Positions 54,466-63,114 of a stretch of 64,000 bases of DNA are shown one piece after another. The DNA comes from Methylobacterium planeticum (GTDB lineage Bacteria; Pseudomonadota; Alphaproteobacteria; Rhizobiales; Beijerinckiaceae): assembly GCF_008806345.1 (NCBI RefSeq), contig NZ_VZZJ01000020.1, forward strand, positions 36,536 through 100,535, given 5' to 3'. A program made the translations under genes and the position numbers. The notes beneath the pieces were generated by a model, which did not search any database, was not told the origin of the DNA, and was given only the letters and a program-made list of their open reading frames with translations. How positions within the stretch are numbered: position 1 is the stretch's first letter; every line of letters starts with the position of its first letter.

Positions 54466-54593
54466 CTCCGGTCGAGTTCAGCTCGCAACCGAACCCTAGC
54501 CGAAGACCGGCGATGACCACCTCAGCGGCAGCCCGCTCCTACACCACGTCCGGGGACATCACCGTTAAAAGCGTTCCTCGGACATTTAATTGC

Positions 54594-54734
54594 CTGACAG
54601 GCTTTCCAGACACGTTTGGCCTGCTTCAGGCTCACCACACGCGGCCTAACCGACCTGTCGGGTTTTCCGTCGTTTTCTCGACAGAACGTTCTGCGCCGTT
54701 TGGGCCGGTCTGTTGGGGCAAGCCCTATTGGAAC
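54594..54734. repeat. Dispersed repeat R2 (copy c)
   Basis: Contains CCTGACAGGCTTTCC, CCGTCGTTTTCTCGAC (54667) and GGGGCAAGCCCTATTGGAAC ending at 54734. Matches 58705-58798 and 43321-43431. The rest of the 468-base gap (54560-55027) is an AT-rich tract (54790-54960) that probably contains the promoter of the Crp-type regulator. Confidence 0.6.
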
Positions 54735-55027
54735 GCCGGCAGTTGAGATCGCATCAGCCGAGGTAGATACAGCGCTCCAACGTCATCATAAAAATTCTCG
54801 CATTTACGTCCGCACTATTTCCAAAATCGTTTACCCAAAAGGGGTGGAAGAGCGTTGCTGTTGCGCAAAATTTTTCCTTCTTCACAAAAATATATCATGA
54901 AAACAACCTATGTAGTTGCGCGATCTGCAGATAGATTTACCTTGCGACCATCATCAGTGGATTTACCACAGGTACTGATGGCCGGGAGAGAGGCGCGCTT
55001 CCACCTGCGACGCAAGGTGAAGCTGCC

Positions 55028-55771
55028 ATGTTGTCGACTTCCAACGACCACTCCATGACTATGCTCATCCGCAAGCTGGAGAGCATCGCAACCCTCTCGG
55101 ACGAGGAGCGTCAGACTATCCTGAGGTTGCCGGTCAGGACCCGCGTTCTCAACGTCGGTCAGGACATCGTGCGCGATGGCGACAAGCCCTCGCAGTCCTG
55201 CCTCATCCTCGATGGCTGGGCCTGCCGCTACAAGATGCTGGATGGTGGACGGAGGCAGATCATGTCGTTCCACATTCCCGGCGATATCCCTGATCTGCAG
55301 AGCTTGCATCTGCACACCATGGACCACAGCCTCGCGACTCTGACCAAGAGCACGATCGCCTTCATCCCGCACGAAAGTCTGCGCGAGTTGACCACCCGAT
55401 TTCCCGGCATCGCGTCGGTGCTCTGGCGGGACACGCTGGTGGATGGGGGGATCTTTCGTGAGTGGATGGTCGGCATGGGCCGCAAGTCAGCCTTCGGGCG
55501 GATCGCACACCTGTTCTGCGAGATGTACCTCAAGCTCGAAGCGGTCGGCCTTGCCGGCGAACACCGCTGTCCGTGGCCGATCACGCAAATCGACTTCGGC
55601 GATGCGCTGGGGCTCTCGAACGTGCACGTGAACCGAACGCTGCAAGAGATGCGTGGCCAGGGCCTGATCACGCTGCGCGGGTGCACGTTGGTGATCCAGG
55701 CCTGGGACGAGCTTATCCGTGCCTCGGAGTTTGATCCGACCTACCTGCATCTGGAGAAGCGGGCCACCTAA
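55028..55771 (+). CDS. Crp/Fnr-family transcriptional regulator
   Basis: 247 residues. N-terminal cNMP-binding-type beta barrel (VGQDIVRDGDKPSQSCLILD, RRQIMSFHIPGDIPDLQSLH) and a C-terminal Crp_2-type HTH (ITQIDFGDALGLSNVHVNRT LQEMRG). There are no Fnr-type N-terminal cysteines, so it does not look like an oxygen-sensing iron-sulfur member. The ATG at 55028 has AAGGTG upstream. It lies ahead of three DUF6894 genes in the same direction and may control them. Confidence 0.85.
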   Translation: MLSTSNDHSMTMLIRKLESIATLSDEERQTILRLPVRTRVLNVGQDIVRDGDKPSQSCLILDGWACRYKMLDGGRRQIMSFHIPGDIPDLQSLHLHTMDHSLATLTKSTIAFIPHESLRELTTRFPGIASVLWRDTLVDGGIFREWMVGMGRKSAFGRIAHLFCEMYLKLEAVGLAGEHRCPWPITQIDFGDALGLSNVHVNRTLQEMRGQGLITLRGCTLVIQAWDELIRASEFDPTYLHLEKRAT

Positions 55772-55903
55772 ACCGCTCCAACGGCTGGCGCCTTGCGGCC
55801 GGTTGCTCCGCCTTGAGTGCGCCAGGGATCAGGACGCTGCTTTGGGGGGTTGAGCCTCGAACGCCGCTCACGGCGTACGCTTCTGTTTCAGGTGGAGTTG
55901 TTG

Positions 55904-56149
55904 GTGCCGCGCTATTTTTTCGACATCACATCTGCCGGCTCGCCGCAGGACCGGGACGACGAGGGCACGGAGTGCGCCGACCTCGCTGCGGTTCGCAAAG
56001 CGGCGATGAGGGTCCTGCCGGACATTGCCAGGGACGACCTTCCGAAGGACGGCGACCGGCAGACATTCACCGTGGTCGCACGGAACGAGGACGGGCAGGC
56101 AGTCTACACGGCGACGCTCACGTTCGCGGGTATACAACTTCTCCGGTAG
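55904..56149 (+). CDS. DUF6894-family small protein 1
   Basis: 81 residues. VPRYFFDITSAGSPQDRDDE, then GTECADLAAVRKAAMRVLPD, and a C-terminal strand region (QTFTVVARNEDGQAVYTATL) define the DUF6894 domain, common in many copies in Methylobacterium and Bradyrhizobium but without known function. The GTG at 55904 has GGTGGAG six bases upstream. First of three tandem paralogues. Confidence 0.75.
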   Translation: MPRYFFDITSAGSPQDRDDEGTECADLAAVRKAAMRVLPDIARDDLPKDGDRQTFTVVARNEDGQAVYTATLTFAGIQLLR

Positions 56150-56304
56150 CCCGGTTGCGACGCTTTATGACGCATAGCAACCCATCCTATGACGTTGCAC
56201 ATCCCATTCGAGTAAGCTTTGCTCCCAGCAATCGCGAGCCTCGATCCAGGCATGCACGCGAGTGAGAGCACACTTGCTCCCGCCCTCCTCGGCCGGAGCC
56301 TCGC

Positions 56305-56607
56305 GTGCCACGCTATTTTTTCCATGTCCATGATGGCGTTAGCTTGCTTGATCATGAGGGCACCGAGCTGGCCGATTGGCATCAGGCTCAGTTTCACGCC
56401 ATCCGCACCGCTGGGGAAATCATTTCGGACAACGCGAAGCGTCTGAAGCTTGGCGAAGACTGGAAGATGGAGGTCACGGACGAGGTTGGGCTGGTGCTGT
56501 TCCGCCTCGATTTCCATGTCGCCAGCTCGGCCGCAGTGATGGGCGAAGATTGGAAGCAGAGCGCTGCTGAAGAGGCGGCTCGGTTGTCACCGAATCCCCC
56601 TACCTAG
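56305..56607 (+). CDS. DUF6894-family small protein 2
   Basis: 100 residues: VPRYFFHVHDGVSLLDHEGT, ELADWHQAQFHAIRTAGEII, then a diverged C-terminal half (WKMEVTDEVGLVLFRLDFHV) and an extra Ala/Glu tail. GTG start at 56305. Separate promoters are possible because the gaps to its neighbours are 155 and 102 bases. Confidence 0.7.
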   Translation: MPRYFFHVHDGVSLLDHEGTELADWHQAQFHAIRTAGEIISDNAKRLKLGEDWKMEVTDEVGLVLFRLDFHVASSAAVMGEDWKQSAAEEAARLSPNPPT

Positions 56608-56709
56608 GACCGCCCGCGGCCCTTCGCGGGGCCTCTGCGGCCAATGACACCAATGCGTCCTGGAATTGAGAGATGCGCGCTTCCGCCTCACCCACGTAGA
56701 GAATAGCTC

Positions 56710-56949
56710 GTGTCCCTCTACTTTTTCGACGTTCACGACGGCACCCATCGGTTCGACGACAGCGGAACCGAGTGCACCAGCTTGGAACAAGCTCGTTTGC
56801 AGGCGAAGCGCCTTCTCCCTGACCTCGTGCGGGAACAGGCAGACGGCGATCAGGAGCGGCACACTTACACGGTGCTGGTGACAGATGCAGACCACCGGCC
56901 TGTATACTCAGCAACCCTGTCCTTCACAGGGCTTTGGCTGATCCGATGA
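56710..56949 (+). CDS. DUF6894-family small protein 3
   Basis: 79 residues: SLYFFDVHDGTHRFDDSGTE, then LEQARLQAKRLLPDLVREQA and HTYTVLVTDADHRPVYSATL. GTG start at 56710. Closest to copy 1 in length and C terminus. Function unknown. Confidence 0.75.
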   Translation: MSLYFFDVHDGTHRFDDSGTECTSLEQARLQAKRLLPDLVREQADGDQERHTYTVLVTDADHRPVYSATLSFTGLWLIR

Positions 56950-57157
56950 GGTTTGCTTGGCCTCTCAGCAGGGTGGCAGAGGTCGGACTTAAGACACCGG
57001 ATCGACAGTGAACATTCCATAACGCTCAGTCAGCGAACCACGTCGACGTGCGGTATGGGCTGTTGCCGTAGCGTTGCTTTGCTGCGCTGATGGAACGAGG
57101 GTTGGCGCTGTGCGCCATGCTCGTAGCTGATCCTGCTTCTGATCTGAGGAGACGAGG

Positions 57158-58585
57158 ATGCGCCCGCCGCCGATCCTCTCCAACTTCAGCGTCGCCACTG
57201 TCATCGTGATGATGGCGGGTTCGGTCGGCGCGGCTCCCACGCACGCCGAGATGCCATCGGCCGACGAGGCCCGCGAGATCGCCACCGACGCCTACGTCTA
57301 CGCTTACCCGCTTGTGATCATGGAGCTGACCCGGCGCAAATCGACTAACGTCCCGCAGGCGACAACGACCATGGCCGCGCCGGTCAACCAGTTCGCTCAC
57401 CTCGCAGCTTTCCCGGACGCGAAGTTCACCGATGTCGTGCGACCCAACGCCGACACGCTCTACTCCTCGATGTGGTTCGATGTGACCAAGGAGCCCCTGG
57501 TCATCAGCCTCCCGGCCTCGGATGGCCGCTACTACCTCCTGCCGATCCTCGACATGTGGACGGAGGTCTTCACCTCGCCGGGCTCGCGCACGACCGGCAA
57601 CAGCGCTCAAACCTTCGCGCTGGCGGGGCCGGACTGGAGCGGCACCATCCCCGAGGGCATCGACTTCGTTCGCTCCCCTACCGGCATGGGCTGGATCGTT
57701 GGCCGGACAAACACCGCTGGTCCCGCTGACTATGAGGCCGTGCACCGCTTCCAGAGAGCGATCAGAACCGCGCCCCTCAGCACCTGGGGCAAGGAGGCGC
57801 CTCCGCCTCCCGGCTCGGTGAACCCGGCGTGGAAGAGCGACAAGCCGCCGATCGAGCAGGTCGAGGAGATGGATGCGCCGGCCTTCTTCGCGCTTTTCAG
57901 CGAGATCGTGAAGGCCAACCCGCCGCACGATGTCGACTACCCGATCTTCGATCGCATGCAGCGGATCGGGATCGTGCCGGGCGAGCCCATCGACCCCGCT
58001 CGATTGGCGCCCGAGGCTCAGCACGCGATCTCGGATGCGAAGGCTCCGGCCCTACAGCGGATCGCGGCCAGCTTCCACGGGTCGGGCCAGTTCGTGAACG
58101 GCTGGCGCACCAACTACACCGCCGTTGGCACTTACGGAGCGGACTACACGCACCGGGCCGGGGTGGCCTATGCAGGGCTCGGGGCCAACACCATCGAGGA
58201 CGCGCTCTACCCCACTGCCTTGGTCGATGCCGATGGCAAACCGTTCGATAGCAGGCGGCGCTACGTCATCCACTTCGACAAGGCCGAGCTTCCGCCGGTT
58301 CGGGGCTTCTGGTCCCTGACGATGTACAACGAGCGCCAGCTCTTCGCCGAGAACCCGATCAACCGCTACGCCATCGGCGACCGCGACAAGCTCACCTACA
58401 ACCCGGACGGCTCGCTCGACCTCTACGTTCAGCGTGACAGTCCTGGAAAGGACAAGGAGGCGAATTGGCTTCCGGCCCCGGCGAGCGGCCCCTTCACAAT
58501 GAACCTACGTCTGTACTGGCCGAAGTCACAGGCCCTCGATGGCACTTGGAAGGCCCCCGTGGTCAAGGCGGTAGGAGCCATGTGA
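57158..58585 (+). CDS. DUF1254/DUF1214-family exported protein
   Basis: 475 residues. Signal-like N terminus (SVATVIVMMAGSVGAAPTHA), then the DUF1254 domain (IATDAYVYAYPLVIMELTRR, VVRPNADTLYSSMWFDVTKE, YYLLPILDMWTEVFTSPGSR) and the C-terminal DUF1214 domain (ADYTHRAGVAYAGLGANTIE, FWSLTMYNERQLFAENPINR, FTMNLRLYWP). The biochemical role of the family is not established. GAGGAG lies six bases before the ATG. Single gene. Confidence 0.85.
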   Translation: MRPPPILSNFSVATVIVMMAGSVGAAPTHAEMPSADEAREIATDAYVYAYPLVIMELTRRKSTNVPQATTTMAAPVNQFAHLAAFPDAKFTDVVRPNADTLYSSMWFDVTKEPLVISLPASDGRYYLLPILDMWTEVFTSPGSRTTGNSAQTFALAGPDWSGTIPEGIDFVRSPTGMGWIVGRTNTAGPADYEAVHRFQRAIRTAPLSTWGKEAPPPPGSVNPAWKSDKPPIEQVEEMDAPAFFALFSEIVKANPPHDVDYPIFDRMQRIGIVPGEPIDPARLAPEAQHAISDAKAPALQRIAASFHGSGQFVNGWRTNYTAVGTYGADYTHRAGVAYAGLGANTIEDALYPTALVDADGKPFDSRRRYVIHFDKAELPPVRGFWSLTMYNERQLFAENPINRYAIGDRDKLTYNPDGSLDLYVQRDSPGKDKEANWLPAPASGPFTMNLRLYWPKSQALDGTWKAPVVKAVGAM

Positions 58586-58704
58586 GGTCAAGACCTTCCA
58601 GCCGATAGGTTACACTCCATAACGCCCAACCCCAGAACGGCGCTGCTCGCGCGCGGCTACAGGCATGGCTGTTTCGCTCAACGCTTTGAATTTCAGACAC
58701 GCAA

Positions 58705-58798
58705 TCCTGACAGGTTTAAGCGACTGAAAAACCGTCGTTTTCCCGACGCTTGCCCTGCAAACGCTGGAATAGTCCACATGAGCAAGCTCTATTGGAAC
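58705..58798. repeat. Dispersed repeat R2 (copy d)
   Basis: CCTGACAGGTTTAAGCGAC, ACCGTCGTTTTCCCGACG and GAGCAAGCTCTATTGGAAC ending at 58798. The rest of the 330-base gap 58586-58915 holds nothing else I recognise. Confidence 0.6.
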
Positions 58799-58915
58799 AC
58801 TGCCTTCCCCGGGGTCGCCTCAATTACCATCCGACCTCAGACATGCAGGCTTACAGCTCCCTTGAGGAACCTTGAGAAAGCTGGAGTACCAGCCTCGGAG
58901 TGACACAGCGCATCA

Positions 58916-60010
58916 TCAACGCTTCTCTCCGCTGGGTTCAAATTCGTCGATATGGTAGGCCATCATGGGTGCCAGTCGGGCGATATGCGGCTGCCATTGT
59001 GCCCTCAGCGCGAGGTAAGTCTCCGCCCCTGCCTCATTGGGTATCGTCTCCACGCCGGCTGCCGACAGCCGCCTGACAGCCCCTGCGAGGCGGGTGCGCC
59101 ATACCTCGCTCTCGGCGCTGTTCACGCCGGCTGAGACGGGCAGATCGCCGGGTAAAAACGTCGTTTCGAGCGTGACGACGAGCAGCATGGCAACGCGCCA
59201 GATCGCATCAACGGCGGCGGTCTCTTTCAGCCATGCTGCCTGACGATCTGCAATCCCACTGCGGATCAGTGATACGGCGTCGAGGGCCATGAATGCCTGT
59301 GCCGAGACCGAATAAAAGGGCTGCCGGAAGCGGAAGTAGAACAGCACGGGATAGAAGTGGTGTGCCTCCTTCATCTCGGCCATGGACCCTGCGATGTCAG
59401 CCAAGTGGGTGTAGCCTGAACTGAACTGCCCTTGCGGCCCGAGCCTCGCCAGGAGTTCGGCCGCATCTGCGGTTTCACCCGCCAACAGATGCAGCTTCAG
59501 TCCGAGCGCATTGCGCTGCCGAAGCGCGCTGTAGACCTGCATGACATAGGTCAGGACCAGCGACGTCGCCGACATCCCGACGAGCGAGTTCACGAGATAA
59601 AGACCGCGGTAGGCGTCTGTGGACGGCTTGAAGTCGCTGGCCCCGACGATCGTCATGCTGCTGCCGCCCGCATAGAGGGCGGTCACGAAGTCGGTCGGCG
59701 TTTCGCCGGTGCTTGCCCGAACGGACGTCCCGAGTGCCGGGTGGATGATCAGGCCGGCGCCGAGGGTCAGTCCCAGGGCCCAGAGAAGGACATAGACGAT
59801 GAGGATGACCGGGCCGCAGAAGGAGAGCACAGCGCCTCGCTTCTGGCCAAACACATCGGCGGCACGGCAGAAGATCGCCCAGGTGAGATGGGCGACACGG
59901 TCCGCGATCAAACCTGTCCCGATGCGCGCGTAGAGGACCGTCAGGAAGATGTCGGTGAGGAAGACACCCATGACGAGCGCGCCCGACGCCCCTTCGAGCA
60001 CAGGCAGCAT
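58916..60010 (-). CDS. Membrane protein resembling a two-helix ion channel
   Basis: 364 residues with about four N-terminal transmembrane segments (GASGALVMGVFLTDIFLTVL, GPVILIVYVLLWALGLTLGA) and then a pore-like stretch DFVTALYAGGSSMTIVGASD followed by GLYLVNSLVGMSATSLVLTY. The layout resembles Ion_trans_2 K+ channels, but the filter T-x-G-Y-G-D is replaced by TIVGASD, so potassium selectivity is doubtful. The C-terminal 200 residues are soluble and helical. GGAGG lies nine bases before the ATG. Third gene of a leftward set with the zinc dehydrogenase. Confidence 0.55.
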   Translation of the reverse strand: MLPVLEGASGALVMGVFLTDIFLTVLYARIGTGLIADRVAHLTWAIFCRAADVFGQKRGAVLSFCGPVILIVYVLLWALGLTLGAGLIIHPALGTSVRASTGETPTDFVTALYAGGSSMTIVGASDFKPSTDAYRGLYLVNSLVGMSATSLVLTYVMQVYSALRQRNALGLKLHLLAGETADAAELLARLGPQGQFSSGYTHLADIAGSMAEMKEAHHFYPVLFYFRFRQPFYSVSAQAFMALDAVSLIRSGIADRQAAWLKETAAVDAIWRVAMLLVVTLETTFLPGDLPVSAGVNSAESEVWRTRLAGAVRRLSAAGVETIPNEAGAETYLALRAQWQPHIARLAPMMAYHIDEFEPSGEKR

Positions 60011-60033
60011 CGGGCTAGCCCTCCCTTCCAGCC

Positions 60034-60639
60034 TCAGGCGTTGGTCAGCGTCCAGGGACGCATCGCCTCCGGGCTGATAATGTCGGGTGGCGGCTTGAAG
60101 TCGCGTGCCGCACCCCGCATCGCCTTGGCAGGACGGCGAAAGCCGCTGCGGCGGCGATAATCCTGTCGGACCTTCTGGGACGGGGCGAGGGGCGCCTCCG
60201 CGAGGTTCCGCGCGCAGATCACGTCTACGGCTGTGACGCCGGCTAAAGCCAGAAGGGTGATCAGCACGTTGTCCTTGCGCGGATTGTGGCCCTCAAGCCC
60301 GGGCAGGACCGTGGCGATATCGAGCGCGTCTCCCGCGACGCGCGCCGTGATCCAGGGTGTCGGATCGCGCGAGCCCAAGATCCCAGCTCCCTGGAGGATT
60401 TCGCGCACGCCATAGGCTTGGATCACCGGGGCTGCGCGCGGCATCCCGAGCCAGCGGGCAATGGCACCGCCACAGGTCACTTCGGTCAGACCGAGGCCGA
60501 TCGAGAACCAGCCTAGGCCCTGAGCGAGTTCCCGGGTTGCCCGGTCCGGCCTACGGCGTGGGTCCGAGGTGAGGTAACTCGGCAGCGGATAAGAAACAGG
60601 AGCGCGGCCCTGGCCGCGTTGAGACATGGCATCGGACAT
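60034..60639 (-). CDS. Small membrane protein related to the N-terminal module of cyclase/dehydrase-type proteins
   Basis: 201 residues. LAQGLGWFSIGLGLTEVTCG, IARWLGMPRAAPVIQAYGVR and EILQGAGILGSRDPTPWITA, then VLITLLALAGVTAVDVICAR, make a short multi-helix membrane domain seen at the N terminus of cyclase/dehydrase (SRPBCC) proteins, here without the SRPBCC part. GAGG lies eight bases before the ATG at 60639. 69 bases after the dehydrogenase and 23 before the channel-like gene. Confidence 0.6.
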   Translation of the reverse strand: MSDAMSQRGQGRAPVSYPLPSYLTSDPRRRPDRATRELAQGLGWFSIGLGLTEVTCGGAIARWLGMPRAAPVIQAYGVREILQGAGILGSRDPTPWITARVAGDALDIATVLPGLEGHNPRKDNVLITLLALAGVTAVDVICARNLAEAPLAPSQKVRQDYRRRSGFRRPAKAMRGAARDFKPPPDIISPEAMRPWTLTNA

Positions 60640-60708
60640 GCTGACTACCTCGGTGCCGCAATGAGGAGAGTTGCGGGCCCGCCGCAACGCGACGAGCTGC
60701 GGAGCCGC

Positions 60709-61881
60709 TCAGGGCCGGAGCACGACCTTGATGCAGTTGTCTTTCTTGTCGCGGAAGGTCTTGTACATCTCCGGGCCCTGCTCCAGCCCGACCCTGTGGG
60801 TGATGACGAAGGAGGGATCGATCTCCCCGTCGTCGATGCGTTTGACGAGGTCATTCGTCCACCGGTTCACGTGGGTCTGCCCGGTGCGGACGGTCAGCCC
60901 CTTGTTCATCAGGGCTCCCATCGGCAGTTTGTCGACGAGCCCGCCGTAGACGCCCGGGATCGATAGGATGCCAGCGGGGCGACAGACATAGATCATCTCG
61001 CGCAGCACCGAGGCGCGGTCGCTCTCCAGCATCACAGCCTGCTTCAGTCGGTCGTAAGCCTGTTCCAGCGCGCGCGGCGAATGCGCCTCCATGCCCACGG
61101 CATCGATGCACTTCTCCGGACCCTTGCCGTCGGTCAACTCATTGAGGCGCTCGATCACGCTCTCCTGCTCATTATCGAGAGTGATGGCCCCACCCGCGCG
61201 TGCCATCTCAAGGCGCTCGGGAACGCTATCGATGCAGACCACCTGCTTGGCCCCGAGGAGGAGTGCAGAGCGCAGCGCCATCTGGCCGACTGGGCCCGCC
61301 CCCCAGACCACAACCGTATCGGTCGGCTGGATGTCGGCCTGCACCGCAGCCTGCCAACCGGTGGGGAAAATGTCGCCGAGGAACAGCACCTGCTCGTCGC
61401 TCAGGTTCTCCGGCACCTTGATGTGCGTCTTGTCGGCAAACGGCACGCGGACGTACTCGGCTTGTCCGCCTTGGTAGCCGCCGGTGAGGTGCGTGTACCC
61501 GAACAGGCCCGCGGTGGTGTGCCCGAAAGCCTTGTCGGCGATCTTCTTGTTGCGGTTCGAGCGTTCGCAGACGGAGAAGTAGCCGCGCTTGCACTGGTCG
61601 CACTCGCCACAGATGATCGTGAAGGGCACGACGATGCGCTCACCTTTTCGGAGAGCGCCGTTGACGCCTTTGCCCATCTCAACGACTTCACCCATAAACT
61701 CGTGGCCCATCACGTCGCCCTTCTCCATGCCTGGCATGACGTGATCGTAGAGGTGCAGATCCGAGCCACAGATCGCACAGACGGTCACCTTGATGATGGC
61801 GTCGCGGTCACCCTCGATCTTGGGGTCCGGAACTGTATCGCAGCGGATGTCCTGAGTGCCGTGCCATATCAATGCTCGCAT
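60709..61881 (-). CDS. Zinc-dependent alcohol dehydrogenase, glutathione-independent formaldehyde-dehydrogenase-like
   Basis: 390 residues, MDR superfamily. Catalytic zinc region VCAICGSDLHLYD (Cys) and GHEFMGEVVEMGKGV (His-Glu); the structural zinc loop has Cys in IICGECDQCKRGYFSVC. The Rossmann motif VVVWGAGPVGQMALRSALLL binds NAD(P). The long form with a C-terminal extension matches the group that includes glutathione-independent formaldehyde dehydrogenases; the exact alcohol or aldehyde is unknown. GGAG lies seven bases before the ATG. First of a leftward three-gene set. Confidence 0.85.
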   Translation of the reverse strand: MRALIWHGTQDIRCDTVPDPKIEGDRDAIIKVTVCAICGSDLHLYDHVMPGMEKGDVMGHEFMGEVVEMGKGVNGALRKGERIVVPFTIICGECDQCKRGYFSVCERSNRNKKIADKAFGHTTAGLFGYTHLTGGYQGGQAEYVRVPFADKTHIKVPENLSDEQVLFLGDIFPTGWQAAVQADIQPTDTVVVWGAGPVGQMALRSALLLGAKQVVCIDSVPERLEMARAGGAITLDNEQESVIERLNELTDGKGPEKCIDAVGMEAHSPRALEQAYDRLKQAVMLESDRASVLREMIYVCRPAGILSIPGVYGGLVDKLPMGALMNKGLTVRTGQTHVNRWTNDLVKRIDDGEIDPSFVITHRVGLEQGPEMYKTFRDKKDNCIKVVLRP

Positions 61882-62224
61882 AGGACTACTCCGCCATACG
61901 TGGGAATTATCGCGAAATCTTGGAAATAATATTGTCCTTCCCGATTATTTTCCGCACAATAACATAGGCTTATTTATTAGTTACGTTCCTTTCTATGTGT
62001 CACATTGGTTTTTATTTATGTAGAAACGGAAGGTGAACATTTTGTGACACGATAGTTTTCAATATCGATGGCAATCGCGAGCGAATAAAGCCCGCTGAAG
62101 CAGGGCTTGAGCAGAGGGCTATGATCAAGGCGCGCTTGGCTGAGCGAACGCTCCTTTGCAAAAAACACCGCTCGATCCATAACGTTCAATCCGCGGCCCA
62201 CGCTCTCTTGGTATGCTTCTGAAC
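61882..62224. other. Gene-free stretch upstream of dehydrogenase and small transcript
   Basis: About 340 AT-rich bases upstream of the leftward dehydrogenase gene. On the right-hand side TTGCAA (62156) and TAACGT (18 bases on) could form a promoter for the short reading frame at 62225. I see no palindrome or gene. Confidence 0.35.
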
Positions 62225-62302
62225 ATGGACAGACGCGCCCTCCCGCGCCATCGTGAGGCATGCTGGCGGCAGCTTTCCCCCCGATCGTATCCGCAAGCAT
62301 AG
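62225..62302 (+). CDS. Possible microprotein or small-RNA unit before a strong terminator
   Basis: A 25-codon frame (MDRRALPRHREACWRQLSPR, then SYPQA) ends two bases before a Rho-independent terminator. The basic peptide is not recognised and no good ribosome binding site precedes it, so the transcript could equally be a non-coding RNA. The terminator is the main evidence that something is transcribed here. Confidence 0.3.
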   Translation: MDRRALPRHREACWRQLSPRSYPQA

Positions 62303-62303
62303 G

Positions 62304-62338
62304 AACCGCCCGTCGTCCCCCCGGCGCGGGCGGTTTTT
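62304..62338 (+). terminator. Rho-independent terminator
   Basis: AACCGCCCG and CGGGCGGTT form a 9-bp stem with a 14-base loop, followed directly by TTT. It terminates a rightward transcript although no recognised gene precedes it. Confidence 0.75.
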
Positions 62339-62535
62339 CTATGCCTAGACTGCGCCGCCCCTCACGGCCTCGACGAGCACTCCCGGAGACTTCAAAAAGG
62401 GCTGAATTTGCGTTCCATAAACGCGCTTACGCGAGCCGGATGGCTCCCTGGTACCCCCCGGTGTGCAAGCTCATGGCCTTGCATTCGAGATGGATAAGCG
62501 TATTGGCCTGATCTTCATTGAAGCAAGGTTGCTAC

Positions 62536-63024
62536 ATGGCTGAACTCGAAGAAGCTCTTCCCGCAAACCACCTCGAACTAGCTGCCGACATTGTGTCTGC
62601 CTATGTGTCAAACAATCCTGTCCGTGCGACTGACCTTCCGTCTCTCATCAGCGACATCCATGCGGCGTTGAACAACCTTGCCGCAGGTCCTTCGGGCAAG
62701 GCTGAGCAAGAGGCCGAGAAGGCAACTCCAGCCCAGATCCGCAAGTCCATCACCCCGGACGGGCTCATCAGCTTCGTCGACGGCAGGCCCTACAAGACCT
62801 TGAAGCGCCACCTCACCGGCCACGGGCTTGATCCTTACAGCTACCGGGCCCGCTATGGCCTCCCGTCGGACTACCCGATGGTGGCCGCCAGCTACGCCGC
62901 CCAGCGGTCAGAACTCGCCAAGTCACTCGGCCTCGGGCAGTTGGGCGGCAGGGTGAAGCGCGAGGCCGATGAGGGAGCTTCGGAGGCACCCAAGCGCCGC
63001 GGGCGGCCCAAGAAGGGCGAGTAA
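62536..63024 (+). CDS. MucR-family transcriptional regulator
   Basis: 162 residues. The Ros/MucR zinc-finger-type domain covers the second half: SITPDGLISFVDGRPYKTLK, RHLTGHGLDPYSYRARYGLP and YPMVAASYAAQRSELAKSLG. The first Cys of the classical finger is not present, as in many MucR members. These proteins bind AT-rich promoters and act as broad repressors, often of exopolysaccharide and motility genes. AAGG lies seven bases before the ATG at 62536. A basic tail (KRRGRPKKGE) resembles an AT-hook. Genomes of this group carry many copies. Confidence 0.9.
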   Translation: MAELEEALPANHLELAADIVSAYVSNNPVRATDLPSLISDIHAALNNLAAGPSGKAEQEAEKATPAQIRKSITPDGLISFVDGRPYKTLKRHLTGHGLDPYSYRARYGLPSDYPMVAASYAAQRSELAKSLGLGQLGGRVKREADEGASEAPKRRGRPKKGE

Positions 63025-63035
63025 CGCCCATCGAG

Positions 63036-63067
63036 CATCGCCCAGCAAGTCTCGTTGCTGGGCGATG
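63036..63067 (+). terminator. Hairpin after the MucR gene
   Basis: CATCGCCCAGCAA and TTGCTGGGCGATG pair perfectly over 13 bp around a 6-base loop, 11 bases after the stop. No T-run. Confidence 0.7.
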
Positions 63068-63114
63068 ACGGAGCTGCGATGGCCGGGCGGCTCTCGATTT
63101 GGTAAGTGCTGCCC

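Larger units (their letters stand above)
51008..54559 (-). mobile_element. IS256-family element, interrupted and partly deleted
   Basis: Ends are recognisable as inverted repeats: GTGTCCCGTGACGTGGTGTG at 51008 and, on the other strand, ATGTCCCCGGACGTGGTGTA from 54559. Its transposase is present as an N-terminal part (53779-54465) and a C-terminal part (51063-51178). An IS3-family element occupies the space between them and about 130-150 codons of the middle are missing. Confidence 0.75.

Noticed and set aside
54855..55058. Short frame of 67 codons before the Crp-type regulator
   Set aside because: AT-rich promoter region, overlaps the regulator start in another frame and has no family features.
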